The notes under the pieces are model-generated. The model saw only the letters and a list, made by a program, of their open reading frames with translations, did no database searches and had not been told where the DNA came from. Positions 22,805-31,156 of a stretch of 40,181 nucleotides of DNA are shown here, piece after piece (within the stretch, counting starts at the first letter, position 1; each line of letters opens with the position of its first letter). Source of the stretch: Candidatus Uhrbacteria bacterium (GTDB lineage: Bacteria; Patescibacteriota; Patescibacteriia; GWA2-47-26); the NCBI GenBank assembly GCA_016187515.1, contig JACPJN010000004.1:1-40181 (forward strand). Reading direction: 5' to 3'. A program made the translations under genes and the position numbers.

Positions 22805-23878
22805 TCACCCAATCCCCACTCCTCTATCCAAAAGCATCAGGATCACGCCGACCATTGCCCCAAAGCCAGCAATCAGCCACAGTCGAAAAACCACATTGGG
22901 CTCGGGCCAGCCCTTGGCCTCCAGATGATGATGGATTGGCGCCACCAGAAAGACCTTTTTCCCCTGCCGGAGTTTACGGGATCCGATTTGAATAAGCGTG
23001 GAAAGCGCTTCAATTACCAGTACCGCGCCGATTACCGGCAAAAGCAAGGCGTAGTTGGTCAGCATCGCGACCACTCCCAAAGTTACGCCCATAGACATGG
23101 AACCGGTATCGCCCATGAAAAATTTCGCCGGATAAATATTATACCAAATAAAAACCGTGAGCGCGCCGATAATCACCGCGAGAAATGCCGCCAGCTCATA
23201 CCGGCCTAAAATAAAAGCAATCGCGGCGTAGGCGCCAAAAGCGGCCAAGAGTACCCCGCCGGCCAAGCCGTCCAGTCCATCGGTCTGATTTACCGAAAAT
23301 CCGGTCGCGATAATGATGAACATAAAAATCGGAATATACCAGGCCCCGACAGCGAGGTTGCCCCAAAAAGGAATATGCAAAACATCCCAATCCAGCTTGA
23401 AATAAAACCATAACGCGCCCGTGAGCGCGATAACCGCGTACAAAATCAACCGATGCCGCATTCGCAAGCCGCCGCCGTTGGGACCAATGCGGTAGATATT
23501 GAACAAATCATCAACGAGCCCAATTACCGCCGCGGCGCCAAACGCGGCCAGCGGAAGATAGGTCTGGGATCGGGAAAAAAAATTAAGCGCGTTAAAAAAC
23601 GGCCCGTCGATCCGCGCGAAAAACCACAACAGCAAGACCACGATAAGCGTCGTCCCCCACACTAAAATTCCGCCCATGGTCGGGGTTCCGGTTTTATTTT
23701 TATGAAGTTTGGCAAAAATCGGCGCGAGTTTGCTGTCCCGAATCTGTTTTCCAAGCCGGTGCGCAATCAGAAAACGAATCAGCATCGGAGCCAATAAGAA
23801 CGCGGCCAGGAAGGAAACGATGGCGAGAAAAAAAATTCTGATGACCTGCTCAACAGGTAGTCCATTAAGAGTTGACAT
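22805..23878 (-). CDS. mraY: phospho-N-acetylmuramoyl-pentapeptide-transferase
   Basis: A 357-residue membrane enzyme with the MraY motifs: GKQIRDS, HKNKTGTPTMGG (about 56-67), GLVDDLFN, NQTDGLDGLAGG (about 197-208, catalytic Asp), FMGDTGSM and the C-terminal PIHHHLEAKGWPEPNVV. It transfers phospho-MurNAc-pentapeptide to undecaprenyl phosphate to give lipid I, the substrate of the MurG encoded downstream. Its ATG at 23878 overlaps the end of the small membrane protein gene upstream by 14 bases. About ten membrane helices are visible. Confidence 0.95.
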   Translation of the reverse strand: MSTLNGLPVEQVIRIFFLAIVSFLAAFLLAPMLIRFLIAHRLGKQIRDSKLAPIFAKLHKNKTGTPTMGGILVWGTTLIVVLLLWFFARIDGPFFNALNFFSRSQTYLPLAAFGAAAVIGLVDDLFNIYRIGPNGGGLRMRHRLILYAVIALTGALWFYFKLDWDVLHIPFWGNLAVGAWYIPIFMFIIIATGFSVNQTDGLDGLAGGVLLAAFGAYAAIAFILGRYELAAFLAVIIGALTVFIWYNIYPAKFFMGDTGSMSMGVTLGVVAMLTNYALLLPVIGAVLVIEALSTLIQIGSRKLRQGKKVFLVAPIHHHLEAKGWPEPNVVFRLWLIAGFGAMVGVILMLLDRGVGIG

Positions 23879-24224
23879 AGAGCAGCAGTATGGCTTGGAG
23901 CAAAAGTAGCAGCGCCGCGATCAGCGCCCCGGCCAGCATCAGCTGCCCAAGATACGGGTCGCGTCGAACCAGAATCCGGGCCAGCAGGCCATTGACTCCC
24001 AGGATTATCGAACTGGCCAAGGGAATGAGATATACCAAATACCAAGCCCCGATGAAATCAACTCCAAACGCGGTGGTATAATGTAAAAAAATCGGATCCT
24101 CTTGCGGCGCGATTCCTAGCGCAAGAATTAACAATTGTCCAAAAATAAGGACGGCCGTAGCAATGGTCAGGTACCGCAAAACCGGATTTTGGTACCAAAA
24201 CCAGCGCTTAATGAAGGAAGTCAT
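23865..24224 (-). CDS. small membrane protein upstream of mraY
   Basis: A 119-residue protein with three membrane segments (about residues 16-36, 50-72 and 90-115) and a basic start, MTSFIKRWFWYQNPVLRY. I recognise no family. It overlaps the mraY start by 14 bases, so the two are translationally coupled, which suggests an envelope role. The ATG at 24224 is the first one downstream of the ALDH terminator; a longer open frame continues upstream into the ALDH gene but is a shadow. Confidence 0.6.
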   Translation of the reverse strand: MTSFIKRWFWYQNPVLRYLTIATAVLIFGQLLILALGIAPQEDPIFLHYTTAFGVDFIGAWYLVYLIPLASSIILGVNGLLARILVRRDPYLGQLMLAGALIAALLLLLQAILLLYVNS

Positions 24225-24248
24225 AGTTAAGGATATAGTATAGCACAA

Positions 24249-24308
24249 CCAAATAAAATAATAAAGGCCATCTGACCGCCCGTCGCAAGCGACGGGAAGC
24301 CAGATGGC
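24249..24308 (-). terminator. terminator of the deoC-ALDH transcript
   Basis: Nested perfect stems, GCCATCTG/CAGATGGC outside and CCCGTCGC/GCGACGGG inside (24267-24308), are followed on the minus strand by CTTTATTATTTTATTT. Confidence 0.8.
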
Positions 24309-24352
24309 ACACCTCCTAACACACTCTCTACACACTCTACGGATCTTCTCCG

Positions 24353-26773
24353 CTAGGCCGCGTGCGCGAACCAGATGTTCTTCTGCTGGGTGGCGTGGTC
24401 CAGGAACATGGTGGACTCGCCTTCCGGACCGACCCAGTTCAGCAGCCGTCCGTAGCTCACGAGCGTCCGCTTCATGTTGCAGACCGAAGCGGCCTCCACC
24501 TTGCGGCTGGCTTCGGCTCCTCCGAAGCACCAGACCGCGTCCACGTCTTCGTGGCTCGCGAACATCTCCACGATCGCGTCCGGATTCTTGGCCGTCAGGA
24601 TGTTCACGACCCCGGCCGGCACGTCCGAGTTCTGGATGATCTCGACCAGATCCATGGCCGAGAACGCGCACTTCCCCGCGACGATGACGACGGCGTTTCC
24701 CATCGCGATCGCGGAGGCCATGGTGGAGACAAGCCCCAGAAGCGGATACTCGTCCGGCGCGCGAATGCCGATCACCCCTACGCTCTCGTTCAACGCCACG
24801 ACGTGCATGCCCTTGACGCTGACTTGCGGGGTCTGGCCTTCGAACTTGTCGGCCCAGCCGCCCCAGTGGAACAGGCGTTCGGAGGTCGCGTTCACTTCGG
24901 CACGCGCCGAGTCCATGCTCCGTCCGGTCTGCGCCGCGATGGTTATCGCAAGCGCTTCCTTGCGCCGCATGACCTTCTCGGCCATGAAGTACAAGATCTG
25001 CGCGCGTCCGTGAGCGGTCTGTCCAGCCCACGACTCTGCCGCGCCTCGCGCCGCTCGGACTGCGTTCCTGACGTCCTTGCGGTTGGCGTCGCCCACGATC
25101 CCCACGATGTTGCCGTGCGGATCGCGAACACGAATGCTTGCGGCGCCGTCCGGACGCACGAGCTTGCCGCCCACGAGGAACCGATGCGTCTCGTCAAGCG
25201 CGTCAGTGTCCGTCAACACGAGTTGCGGATGCGCGCGCTTACCGCGCTTGGCCATCGGCTCCGGAGTCGGCGGATCAAACTTCTCAACCGTGAGGTCCAG
25301 GATGTTGCGGATTCCGCCTTCGCGTCCGTAGCCGCTCTCGCGATAGCCGCCGAATCCGGAGGCCGGGTCGAACAGTTGCGTGCAGTTGACCCAGACCGTG
25401 CCGGCCTTGATCTTCGCGGCGGTCCAGTGCGCGAGTCCGATGTTCTGCGTCCACACGCTCGCCGCGAGTCCGTAGCGCGTGTTGTTGGCGAGCATGGCGG
25501 CTTCGGAGGGAGTCCGGAACGTCATTACTATCAGCACCGGGCCGAACACTTCCTCGCGCACGATCGTGTGCGAGGTATTGACCTTCGTGCAGAGCGTCGG
25601 CGCGTAGTGGTAGCCCTGCGGGGGGCAGACCCATCCATCCGGTTGCCAGACGTCTCCGCCTTCCGCGGTGCACTGGGCCACGAGTCCGGCGATCTTGTCG
25701 CGTTGGGCCGCGGAGTTGACCGCGCCCGTGTCGTAGGCCTTGTCGAGCGACTTGCCGCCGCGCAGCTTGCTCATCCGCGCCTTGAGGCGGGCGATGAGTT
25801 CGTCCGCAATGCTCTCGTGTACGAGCAAACGCGAACCGGCACAGCAGACCTGTCCGTTGTTGAATCCGAGCACTCCGTCGACCGCGCCCTCGACCACCGC
25901 GTCGAGATCCGCGTCCGCGTAGACCACCATCGGCGACTTGCCCCCGAGCTCGAGGGTCAAGAGCTTGCCAGAACCGGCCGTGGCCAAACGGATGTCGCGG
26001 CCGGCCCGGGTTGAGCCGGTAAACGCGACCTTTTTCGGGGTCTGGTGCCGGACCATCAGCTGGCCGGTCTGGAGGTCGCCGAACACGAAGTTCACGACGC
26101 CCTTGGGAAGCTTGACCTCTTCCATCAGCAGCTCGGCCAGGTACAGCGCGGAAAGCGGGGTGTACTCGGAGGTCTTCAAGACCACCGTGTTTCCCGCGGC
26201 GATCGCGGCCGCGACTTTCCAGGCGATCATGAGCAGCGGGAAATTCCACGGCACAATCTGGCAGATGACGCCGACCGGCTGGCGATTCGGGTACGCCTGC
26301 AGCATGATCTTGGCCCAGCCGGCGAAGTAGTAGAACCAGCGGATGACGCCGGGCACGTCGATGTCGCGGGTTTCGCGGATCGGCTTGCCGTTGTCCAGGG
26401 ACTCGAGGACCGCGAGGATGCGCGCGTGCTTGGCGATCGTACGCGCGATCGCGTACAAGTACCTCGCCCGGACGAAACCGGAAAGCGCGCTCCAGAGGCC
26501 GAAGGCCTTCTGCGCCGCGGCCATGGCTTGGTCGACATGCGCCTGCGTTCCGACCGCGACTTGCGCGAACGTCTCGCCCGTTTCCGGGTTCGACGTCGTG
26601 AAGTAGCGCTTGGCCCGTGTGCGTCCGCCAGTTGCGGGACAAACCCACGCGCCGTTGATGAAGTGGCCGAACCTGGCGCCGTGGAGCTTGAGCCAGGCGC
26701 GCGCGTCCTTGTCGGACTCGGGCGCCGGACTGTAGTCGAGGGGTTCCTCGACTCGTTCTGCGTTTGCGTTCAT
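24353..26773 (-). CDS. ALDH16-type two-domain aldehyde dehydrogenase
   Basis: An 806-residue fusion of two aldehyde dehydrogenase units. The first (about 30-510) has PWNFPL (175-180), the general base LELGGKS (Glu275) and the nucleophile motif GQVCCAG (Cys310), so it should be catalytic with NAD(P). The second (about 540-780) keeps the N-terminal fold but lacks the Cys loop and the GG-Glu motif, the layout known from the ALDH16 family. The ATG at 26773 has AAAGGAG before it and starts 12 bases after the deoC stop. Its place behind deoC points to acetaldehyde oxidation to acetate. Codons are strongly GC-rich. Confidence 0.88.
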   Translation of the reverse strand: MNANAERVEEPLDYSPAPESDKDARAWLKLHGARFGHFINGAWVCPATGGRTRAKRYFTTSNPETGETFAQVAVGTQAHVDQAMAAAQKAFGLWSALSGFVRARYLYAIARTIAKHARILAVLESLDNGKPIRETRDIDVPGVIRWFYYFAGWAKIMLQAYPNRQPVGVICQIVPWNFPLLMIAWKVAAAIAAGNTVVLKTSEYTPLSALYLAELLMEEVKLPKGVVNFVFGDLQTGQLMVRHQTPKKVAFTGSTRAGRDIRLATAGSGKLLTLELGGKSPMVVYADADLDAVVEGAVDGVLGFNNGQVCCAGSRLLVHESIADELIARLKARMSKLRGGKSLDKAYDTGAVNSAAQRDKIAGLVAQCTAEGGDVWQPDGWVCPPQGYHYAPTLCTKVNTSHTIVREEVFGPVLIVMTFRTPSEAAMLANNTRYGLAASVWTQNIGLAHWTAAKIKAGTVWVNCTQLFDPASGFGGYRESGYGREGGIRNILDLTVEKFDPPTPEPMAKRGKRAHPQLVLTDTDALDETHRFLVGGKLVRPDGAASIRVRDPHGNIVGIVGDANRKDVRNAVRAARGAAESWAGQTAHGRAQILYFMAEKVMRRKEALAITIAAQTGRSMDSARAEVNATSERLFHWGGWADKFEGQTPQVSVKGMHVVALNESVGVIGIRAPDEYPLLGLVSTMASAIAMGNAVVIVAGKCAFSAMDLVEIIQNSDVPAGVVNILTAKNPDAIVEMFASHEDVDAVWCFGGAEASRKVEAASVCNMKRTLVSYGRLLNWVGPEGESTMFLDHATQQKNIWFAHAA

Positions 26774-26785
26774 GTTCGTTCTCCT

Positions 26786-27748
26786 TTACGCGACTGCGAA
26801 ACGGCTCTCGGCGCCGTAGCGGCCGAAGGCCTGGTGGTTGAGTTGCAGTTCAAGGTCCGCCAAGAGCGAACTGGCCCCGAGCCGGAGCAATTCCGGTTGG
26901 GTCCACTCGTCTCCGAGCTCCTCCTTCATGAGGATGAAATACTTCCAGGCGTCCGCGGCGGTCTTGATCCCGCCAGCCGGCTTGAAGCCGACCTTGATCT
27001 TGGTCAGATCGTGGAAACGCCGGATCATGCGCACCATCACGAGCGCGCCTTCGGGAGTCGCGTTCGTGGGTTCGTAGCCGGTCGAGGTCTTGATCGTGTC
27101 GGCCCCGGCCAGCATCGCGACCATGGCGGCTTTCGCGACGGTCTCGAGACGTCCGAGGTTGCCGATTCCGAGGATGACCTTAAGCTTGGCGCGCTCGCCG
27201 CATGCCGCGCGGCACGCGACGACCTCGTCGTAGAGTTCGCGCCAGCGTTCCGTGAGCGCGAGCGCGCGGCTGATCACGATGTCGATCTCGGTTGCGCCGT
27301 CGCCGATTGAAAGCTCGATCTCCTTGAGCTTGGTCTCGAGCGGAGTTTGTCCGGCCGGGAAGCCGGTGGACACCGCTGCGACCGGGATGTTGCTACCGGC
27401 GAGGTACGCGGCCGCATCGGCGACCATCTTGTGGTACACGCAGACCGCGCCGACGCAAATCGGCGTGGTAGGCAGATCGAACTTCGCGACGAGTGCCGTC
27501 TGAAGATCCAGGTCAACCGGCCGGCGCGCCTTGGCGCACAGCCGATCGACCCGACCGAGCGTGTCATCGCCTGCGAGCGTCGTGAGATCCATGCAGCGGA
27601 TCGCGCGAATCGTTGCGGCCACCTGCGAGGCGCCCTTGAACGTGCGCCGGGTTCCGATCTCGGAGGCACGCCTTTGCGCGGCCCACGGATCGACCCGGAT
27701 GGACTCGATGAGTCCGGAATCGAACGGAAGCGGTTTGTTGGTAGGCAT
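26786..27748 (-). CDS. deoC: deoxyribose-phosphate aldolase, eukaryote-like long form
   Basis: A 320-residue class I aldolase. The Schiff-base lysine is in DTIKTSTGY (Lys220), the assisting lysine in GFKPAGGI (Lys256), and GATEIDIVIS carries the acidic residue of the active site. The C-terminal part (KEELGDEW.QPELLRLGASSLLADLE, then H.FGRYGA) follows the longer DERA form of animals rather than the 250-residue E. coli form. It splits 2-deoxyribose-5-phosphate into glyceraldehyde-3-phosphate and acetaldehyde. The ATG at 27748 has AAGGAGGG nine bases upstream; longer frames upstream overlap the promoter. Confidence 0.93.
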   Translation of the reverse strand: MPTNKPLPFDSGLIESIRVDPWAAQRRASEIGTRRTFKGASQVAATIRAIRCMDLTTLAGDDTLGRVDRLCAKARRPVDLDLQTALVAKFDLPTTPICVGAVCVYHKMVADAAAYLAGSNIPVAAVSTGFPAGQTPLETKLKEIELSIGDGATEIDIVISRALALTERWRELYDEVVACRAACGERAKLKVILGIGNLGRLETVAKAAMVAMLAGADTIKTSTGYEPTNATPEGALVMVRMIRRFHDLTKIKVGFKPAGGIKTAADAWKYFILMKEELGDEWTQPELLRLGASSLLADLELQLNHQAFGRYGAESRFAVA

Positions 27749-27806
27749 CGCTACTATCCCTCCTTGTTGGGTTGTCAGGGTACAACTCTGCCTTTTAGGC
27801 ATGATT

Positions 27807-27835
27807 GTTATACCGAACTCCTTGATATTTGTCAA
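27807..27835 (-). promoter_or_regulatory. deoC promoter with inverted repeat over the -35 box
   Basis: On the minus strand TTGACA (27835-27830), 17 bases, then TATAAC (27812-27807). The sequence TTGACAAATATCAA over the -35 box is an inverted repeat (TTGAC, four bases, RTCAA) also present at the acs promoter. Confidence 0.7.
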
Positions 27836-27846
27836 ATCTTGGCTTT

Positions 27847-27888
27847 AAATACAAAACGCTGCCAACGCGTAGACGTCTACGTTGGCAG
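27847..27888 (-). terminator. acs terminator
   Basis: CTGCCAAC/GTTGGCAG and GTAGAC/GTCTAC arms with a two-base bulge (27859-27888), followed on the minus strand by CGTTTTGTATTT. It separates acs from deoC. Confidence 0.7.
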
Positions 27889-27935
27889 CAGGATTCCTCC
27901 ATGTCGTATGTGCTCGAAGAACTTTTGTTGCAGAA

Positions 27936-29867
27936 TCAGACGCGCACGGCCTCGATGAGCGCCGCAACCGCGGCCGGATCCTCAAGCGTAGTCACGTCGC
28001 CAAGCTCTCGGCCCTCGGCCACGTCGCGCAGGAGCCGGCGCATGATCTTGCCTGAACGGGTCTTCGGGAGCGCCGGGGTGAACCGGATCTGCTTGAGGTT
28101 GGCGTGCGGACCGATGATCTTGCGCACGAGTTGGTTGATCTCGTCTGCGAGCCCGGGCGATCCCTCGTGTCCGGCCTTGAGGATCACGAACGCGCAGATC
28201 GCCTGGCCAGTGATGTCGTCTGCGATGCCCACGACTGCCGCTTCCGCTACTGCCGGGTGCGCGCCGATCGCGCCTTCCACCTCGGCCGTGCCGATGTTGT
28301 GTCCGGACACGATCATGATGTCATCCACTCGTCCGGTGATCCAGTAGTAGCCATCGGGGTCGCGCCGACACCCGTCGCCAGTCAAGTAGTAACCCGGGAA
28401 CGGCTGGAGGTATGTCTGTAGGAAGCGGGCGCGGTCGCCCCAGATGTCGCGCAGCATGCCGGGCCACGAAGCCGCGATCGCCAGCAGTCCAGTCGCTTTC
28501 GGATCGCCCAATTCGTTTCCCGCCTCGTCCAGCACTACGGCACGTACGCCCGGGAGCGGAAACGTGGCGGAGCCGGGTTTGGTCGGCGTGGCTCCCGGAA
28601 GCGGCGAGATCAGGATCCCGCCGGTCTCGGTTTGCCACCAAGTGTCCACGATCGGACAGCGCCCCTCGCCCACGACCGCGCGATACCACTCCCATTCCGG
28701 CGCTTTGATCGGCTCGCCCACGGTCCCGAGAATCCGGAGCGTGGAGCGGTCGTGGCCGATAACGAACGCGTCTCCTTTGGCACGCAGCGCGCGCAGTGCA
28801 GTCGGCGCGGTGTAGAAGATGTTGACGCGATGTTTCGCGACGATCTGCCAGAAGCGTCCGAAATCCGGATAGCTCGGCACGCCCTCGTACATGAGGACCG
28901 TCGCGCGATTGGCAAGCGGACCGTAGACCACGTAGCTGTGTCCGGTGATCCAGCCGCAATCCGCGGTACACCAGAACACTTCACCCGGTCGGTAGTCGAA
29001 CACCAGCTCGTGGGTGTAGGCGGCGTAGGTGAGGTACCCGCCGGTCGTGTGCACGACGCCCTTGGGTTTACCGGTCGAACCGCTCGTGTACAGGATGAAG
29101 AGCGGTTGTTCGGCATCCATCGGTTCGGGCGGACACGTCGCCGAAGCGGCGGCCAGCAAACCTTCCCACGACAAGTCGCGTTCGGGCTGCATCGGAACAT
29201 CTGCGCCCGTGTGCTTGACCACGAGCACATGCTCGATCGAAGGCGTCTCCGCACATGCCGCATCCGCGCTTTGCTTCATGGTGACGCTCTTGTTTCCACG
29301 CCACCCGGCATCCTGGGTGATGAGCACCTTGGCGCCGCAGTCGTTGATGCGATCGCGCAGTGCGCTAGCCGAGAACGCGCCGAACACGACCGAGTGGATC
29401 GCGCCGATTCGCGCACACGCCAGCATCGCGATCGCGAGCTCCGGAATCATCTGCAAGTAAATGCAGACGCGATCGCCCTTGCCGACCCCGAGCGCCTTGA
29501 GCACGTTTGCCGCGCGCTCGACCCGGTCGAGAAGTTGCAGATAGGTCAGCCGCCTCGGCGCATCTTTCGGATCGTTCGGCTCCCAGATGATCGCGACTTC
29601 GTCTCCGTGACCGGCGGCGACGTGGCGATCGAGGCAGTTGAACGAGGCGTTGAGCGTGCCGTCTTCGAACCATCTGATGTTGCCGTCACGAAGAGATCCG
29701 GAAAAACCCTTGGTCGGCGGCTGGTACCAGGTCAGTAGGCGTCGGGCCTGGCTGACCCAGAAGCCGTCCGGGTCGGCAAGCGCCTGCTGATACAGCGCTT
29801 GGTAGGCCTCCCCGCTGACCACGTGGTGGGCCGAAAACGCGGGCGGAACTGCGCAAGTTTTTTCACT
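27936..29867 (-). CDS. acs: acetyl-CoA synthetase (AMP-forming)
   Basis: A 643-residue adenylate-forming ligase with YTSGSTGKPKGVVHTTGGY (P-loop-like core), DTWWQTETGG, YYLTGDGCRRDPDGYYWITGR (hinge Asp) and the C-terminal KTRSGKIMRRLL whose Lys is the regulated catalytic lysine in Acs. The length matches the usual 650. It makes acetyl-CoA from acetate, ATP and CoA. The ATG at 29867 follows AGGAGGTG; an upstream in-frame start would include the promoter. With deoC and the ALDH it completes a route from deoxyribose phosphate to acetyl-CoA. Confidence 0.95.
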   Translation of the reverse strand, partial: SEKTCAVPPAFSAHHVVSGEAYQALYQQALADPDGFWVSQARRLLTWYQPPTKGFSGSLRDGNIRWFEDGTLNASFNCLDRHVAAGHGDEVAIIWEPNDPKDAPRRLTYLQLLDRVERAANVLKALGVGKGDRVCIYLQMIPELAIAMLACARIGAIHSVVFGAFSASALRDRINDCGAKVLITQDAGWRGNKSVTMKQSADAACAETPSIEHVLVVKHTGADVPMQPERDLSWEGLLAAASATCPPEPMDAEQPLFILYTSGSTGKPKGVVHTTGGYLTYAAYTHELVFDYRPGEVFWCTADCGWITGHSYVVYGPLANRATVLMYEGVPSYPDFGRFWQIVAKHRVNIFYTAPTALRALRAKGDAFVIGHDRSTLRILGTVGEPIKAPEWEWYRAVVGEGRCPIVDTWWQTETGGILISPLPGATPTKPGSATFPLPGVRAVVLDEAGNELGDPKATGLLAIAASWPGMLRDIWGDRARFLQTYLQPFPGYYLTGDGCRRDPDGYYWITGRVDDIMIVSGHNIGTAEVEGAIGAHPAVAEAAVVGIADDITGQAICAFVILKAGHEGSPGLADEINQLVRKIIGPHANLKQIRFTPALPKTRSGKIMRRLLRDVAEGRELGDVTTLEDPAAVAALIEAVRV

Positions 29868-29889
29868 CATAGAACACCTCCTACCGGAC

Positions 29890-29918
29890 ATTATAACAAA
29901 CCACTTGACAGAAGTCAA
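29890..29918 (-). promoter_or_regulatory. acs promoter with inverted repeat over the -35 box
   Basis: On the minus strand TTGACT (29918-29913), 17 bases, then TATAAT (29895-29890), a near-consensus promoter. TTGACTTCTGTCAA over the -35 box is an inverted repeat of the same form as at deoC. Confidence 0.75.
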
Positions 29919-29929
29919 ACCCTATGATA

Positions 29930-30065
29930 AAGTGAAATTCCAAATCCCAAGCACCAAATCACAAAGAAACCACAAACTCCAAGTCCCAAATTACAAAATG
30001 CTTGTGCTTCGGCCATTGAGATTTCGAATTTGTTTGTAATTTGAGATTTGTAATTTGTAATTTAT
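29930..30065. repeat. CAAATTCCAAATC word-repeat stretch before rpmA
   Basis: Variants of CCAAATCCCAAG and their complement TTTGTAATTTGAGATTTG face each other and can fold into a loose hairpin. The same TGATTTG-like words occur in frame inside murD. Confidence 0.55.
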
Positions 30066-30071
30066 CAACAT

Positions 30072-30353
30072 ATGGCACATAAAAAAGCCGGCGGTTCAAG
30101 CGCGCTCGGCCGCGATTCGCATGGTCAGCGGTTAGGGGTAAAAATTGCCGATGGCACGGCCGCCCGCATCGGGCAAATTATCGTCCGCCAGCGCGGCACG
30201 CCCATTAAGCCGGGTAAAAATGTCGGCAAAGGAAAGGATGACACGATTTTTGCCGTGGCCGACGGAATCGTCCAATTCAAAAAACGCAAGGTAACCCGCT
30301 TTGACTCCACCCGCGCCTGGCGCACGATCGTGAGCGTCGTCCCGAAAGCATAA
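30072..30353 (+). CDS. rpmA: ribosomal protein bL27
   Basis: This 93-residue protein starts [25 protein letters not shown], the classical L27 N-terminus that reaches the peptidyl transferase centre, and continues with [26 protein letters not shown]. It has no cleavable N-terminal extension as in Firmicutes. It stands alone on the + strand; the usual partner rplU (L21) is not next to it. There is no obvious ribosome site before the ATG; the leader is A/T-rich repeat text. A terminator follows. Confidence 0.96.
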   Translation: MAHKKAGGSSALGRDSHGQRLGVKIADGTAARIGQIIVRQRGTPIKPGKNVGKGKDDTIFAVADGIVQFKKRKVTRFDSTRAWRTIVSVVPKA

Positions 30354-30367
30354 ATTAACCACAAAAA

Positions 30368-30400
30368 CCCTTCCGCAAGGAGGGCTTTTGTTATTCCTTT
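30368..30400 (+). terminator. rpmA terminator
   Basis: CCCTTCC and GGAGGG arms around a GCAA loop, followed by TTTTGTTATTCCTTTTT. Confidence 0.65.
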
Positions 30401-30423
30401 TTCAAAGCACCATCAATTTCCAT

Positions 30424-30461
30424 CCCCTCCCTTAAAGTAAGGGAGGGCTAGGGTGGGTTAT
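30424..30461. repeat. interspersed palindromic repeat
   Basis: CTCCCTTAAAGTAAGGGAG followed by GGCTAGGGTGGGTTATG, almost identical to 9961-9998 upstream of murD. The rest of 30401-30577 has no gene. Confidence 0.75.
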
Positions 30462-30577
30462 GATGCGTTCAAAAAGAGAAGAGTTGCGACGGAAGGGAAA
30501 GGAAAGAGTTGCTCCGCCCCGTCGCGCGGCGGCTGTTGATGCAAAGAACGTGCGGCACGAATGCGTACGCGCCGGAA

Positions 30578-31018
30578 TCACCGCGCTTGCAGCTTCACGG
30601 CGATTCGCTCGGTCCGCCATATACATTCTGACTTCCGGCAGAGTCCGAATTTCATTTCCAGCGTCAGCGCGTATTTTCCGGCTTTCTTAGGCGTGGCCGT
30701 AATATGAAATTCCGCGCGGTCGTCGCGAAGCACTGCCGCGTCTCCGGCTCTTTGGACGGTTTTCTGCACCTGTACGTCCGCAGGCGCTTCAACCTTGAGC
30801 TCGGTCGGAAACTTCGTGTTGATCTTCCAAGCCCCGACGGGCACCACCCAGACACGGACAACCTGCGGGTGTCCGACCGCACCATATTCCAACAGTGCGG
30901 TTTCCAACCGATAAAACCCCGACGACTCGGCCGCCTCAACCCGCCGTCCACCGCAGGCAAATACCGCCAAAATCGCCGCAAAACTCCTGCGCGCCACCCA
31001 ATTTTTTGTGTTTTTCAC
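30578..31018 (-). CDS. secreted or lipid-anchored hypothetical protein
   Basis: A 146-residue protein with an N-terminal signal (basic start, then FAAILAVFACGG); VFAC could be a lipobox with Cys22, giving a lipoprotein. The mature part is beta-rich, ending with MKFGLCRKSECIWRTERIAV, where two Cys five residues apart could form a disulphide, reminiscent of DsbD N-terminal-type domains, though this is weak. The start is a GTG at 31018 with AAAGGTG four bases upstream. It follows the terminator of the vWA island, so it is likely a separate transcript. Confidence 0.6.
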   Translation of the reverse strand: MKNTKNWVARRSFAAILAVFACGGRRVEAAESSGFYRLETALLEYGAVGHPQVVRVWVVPVGAWKINTKFPTELKVEAPADVQVQKTVQRAGDAAVLRDDRAEFHITATPKKAGKYALTLEMKFGLCRKSECIWRTERIAVKLQAR

Positions 31019-31085
31019 GGTGCACCTTTTTCGTGTGTTGATTGGTTGTCAGCGGTCCTTACTATCTTACCACACCACCGCTTTA

Positions 31086-31133
31086 AAGAAAAAAGAAGGA
31101 GCAGGGTGAGCGAATCGCTCGTTCCACTGCTCC
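31086..31133 (-). terminator. terminator of the vWA island
   Basis: GGAGCAG/CTGCTCC outer stem and GAGCGA/TCGCTC inner stem (31098-31133), followed on the minus strand by TTCTTTTTTCTTT. Confidence 0.85.
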
Positions 31134-31156
31134 GAAAAGTGCACGCGCGTCCAGGT

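Noticed and set aside
24362-29738. Long open frames on the + strand opposite acs, deoC and the ALDH gene (up to 550 codons)
   Set aside because: They mirror the codon structure of GC-rich minus-strand genes, have no ribosome sites and give Arg/His-rich products with no recognisable domain.
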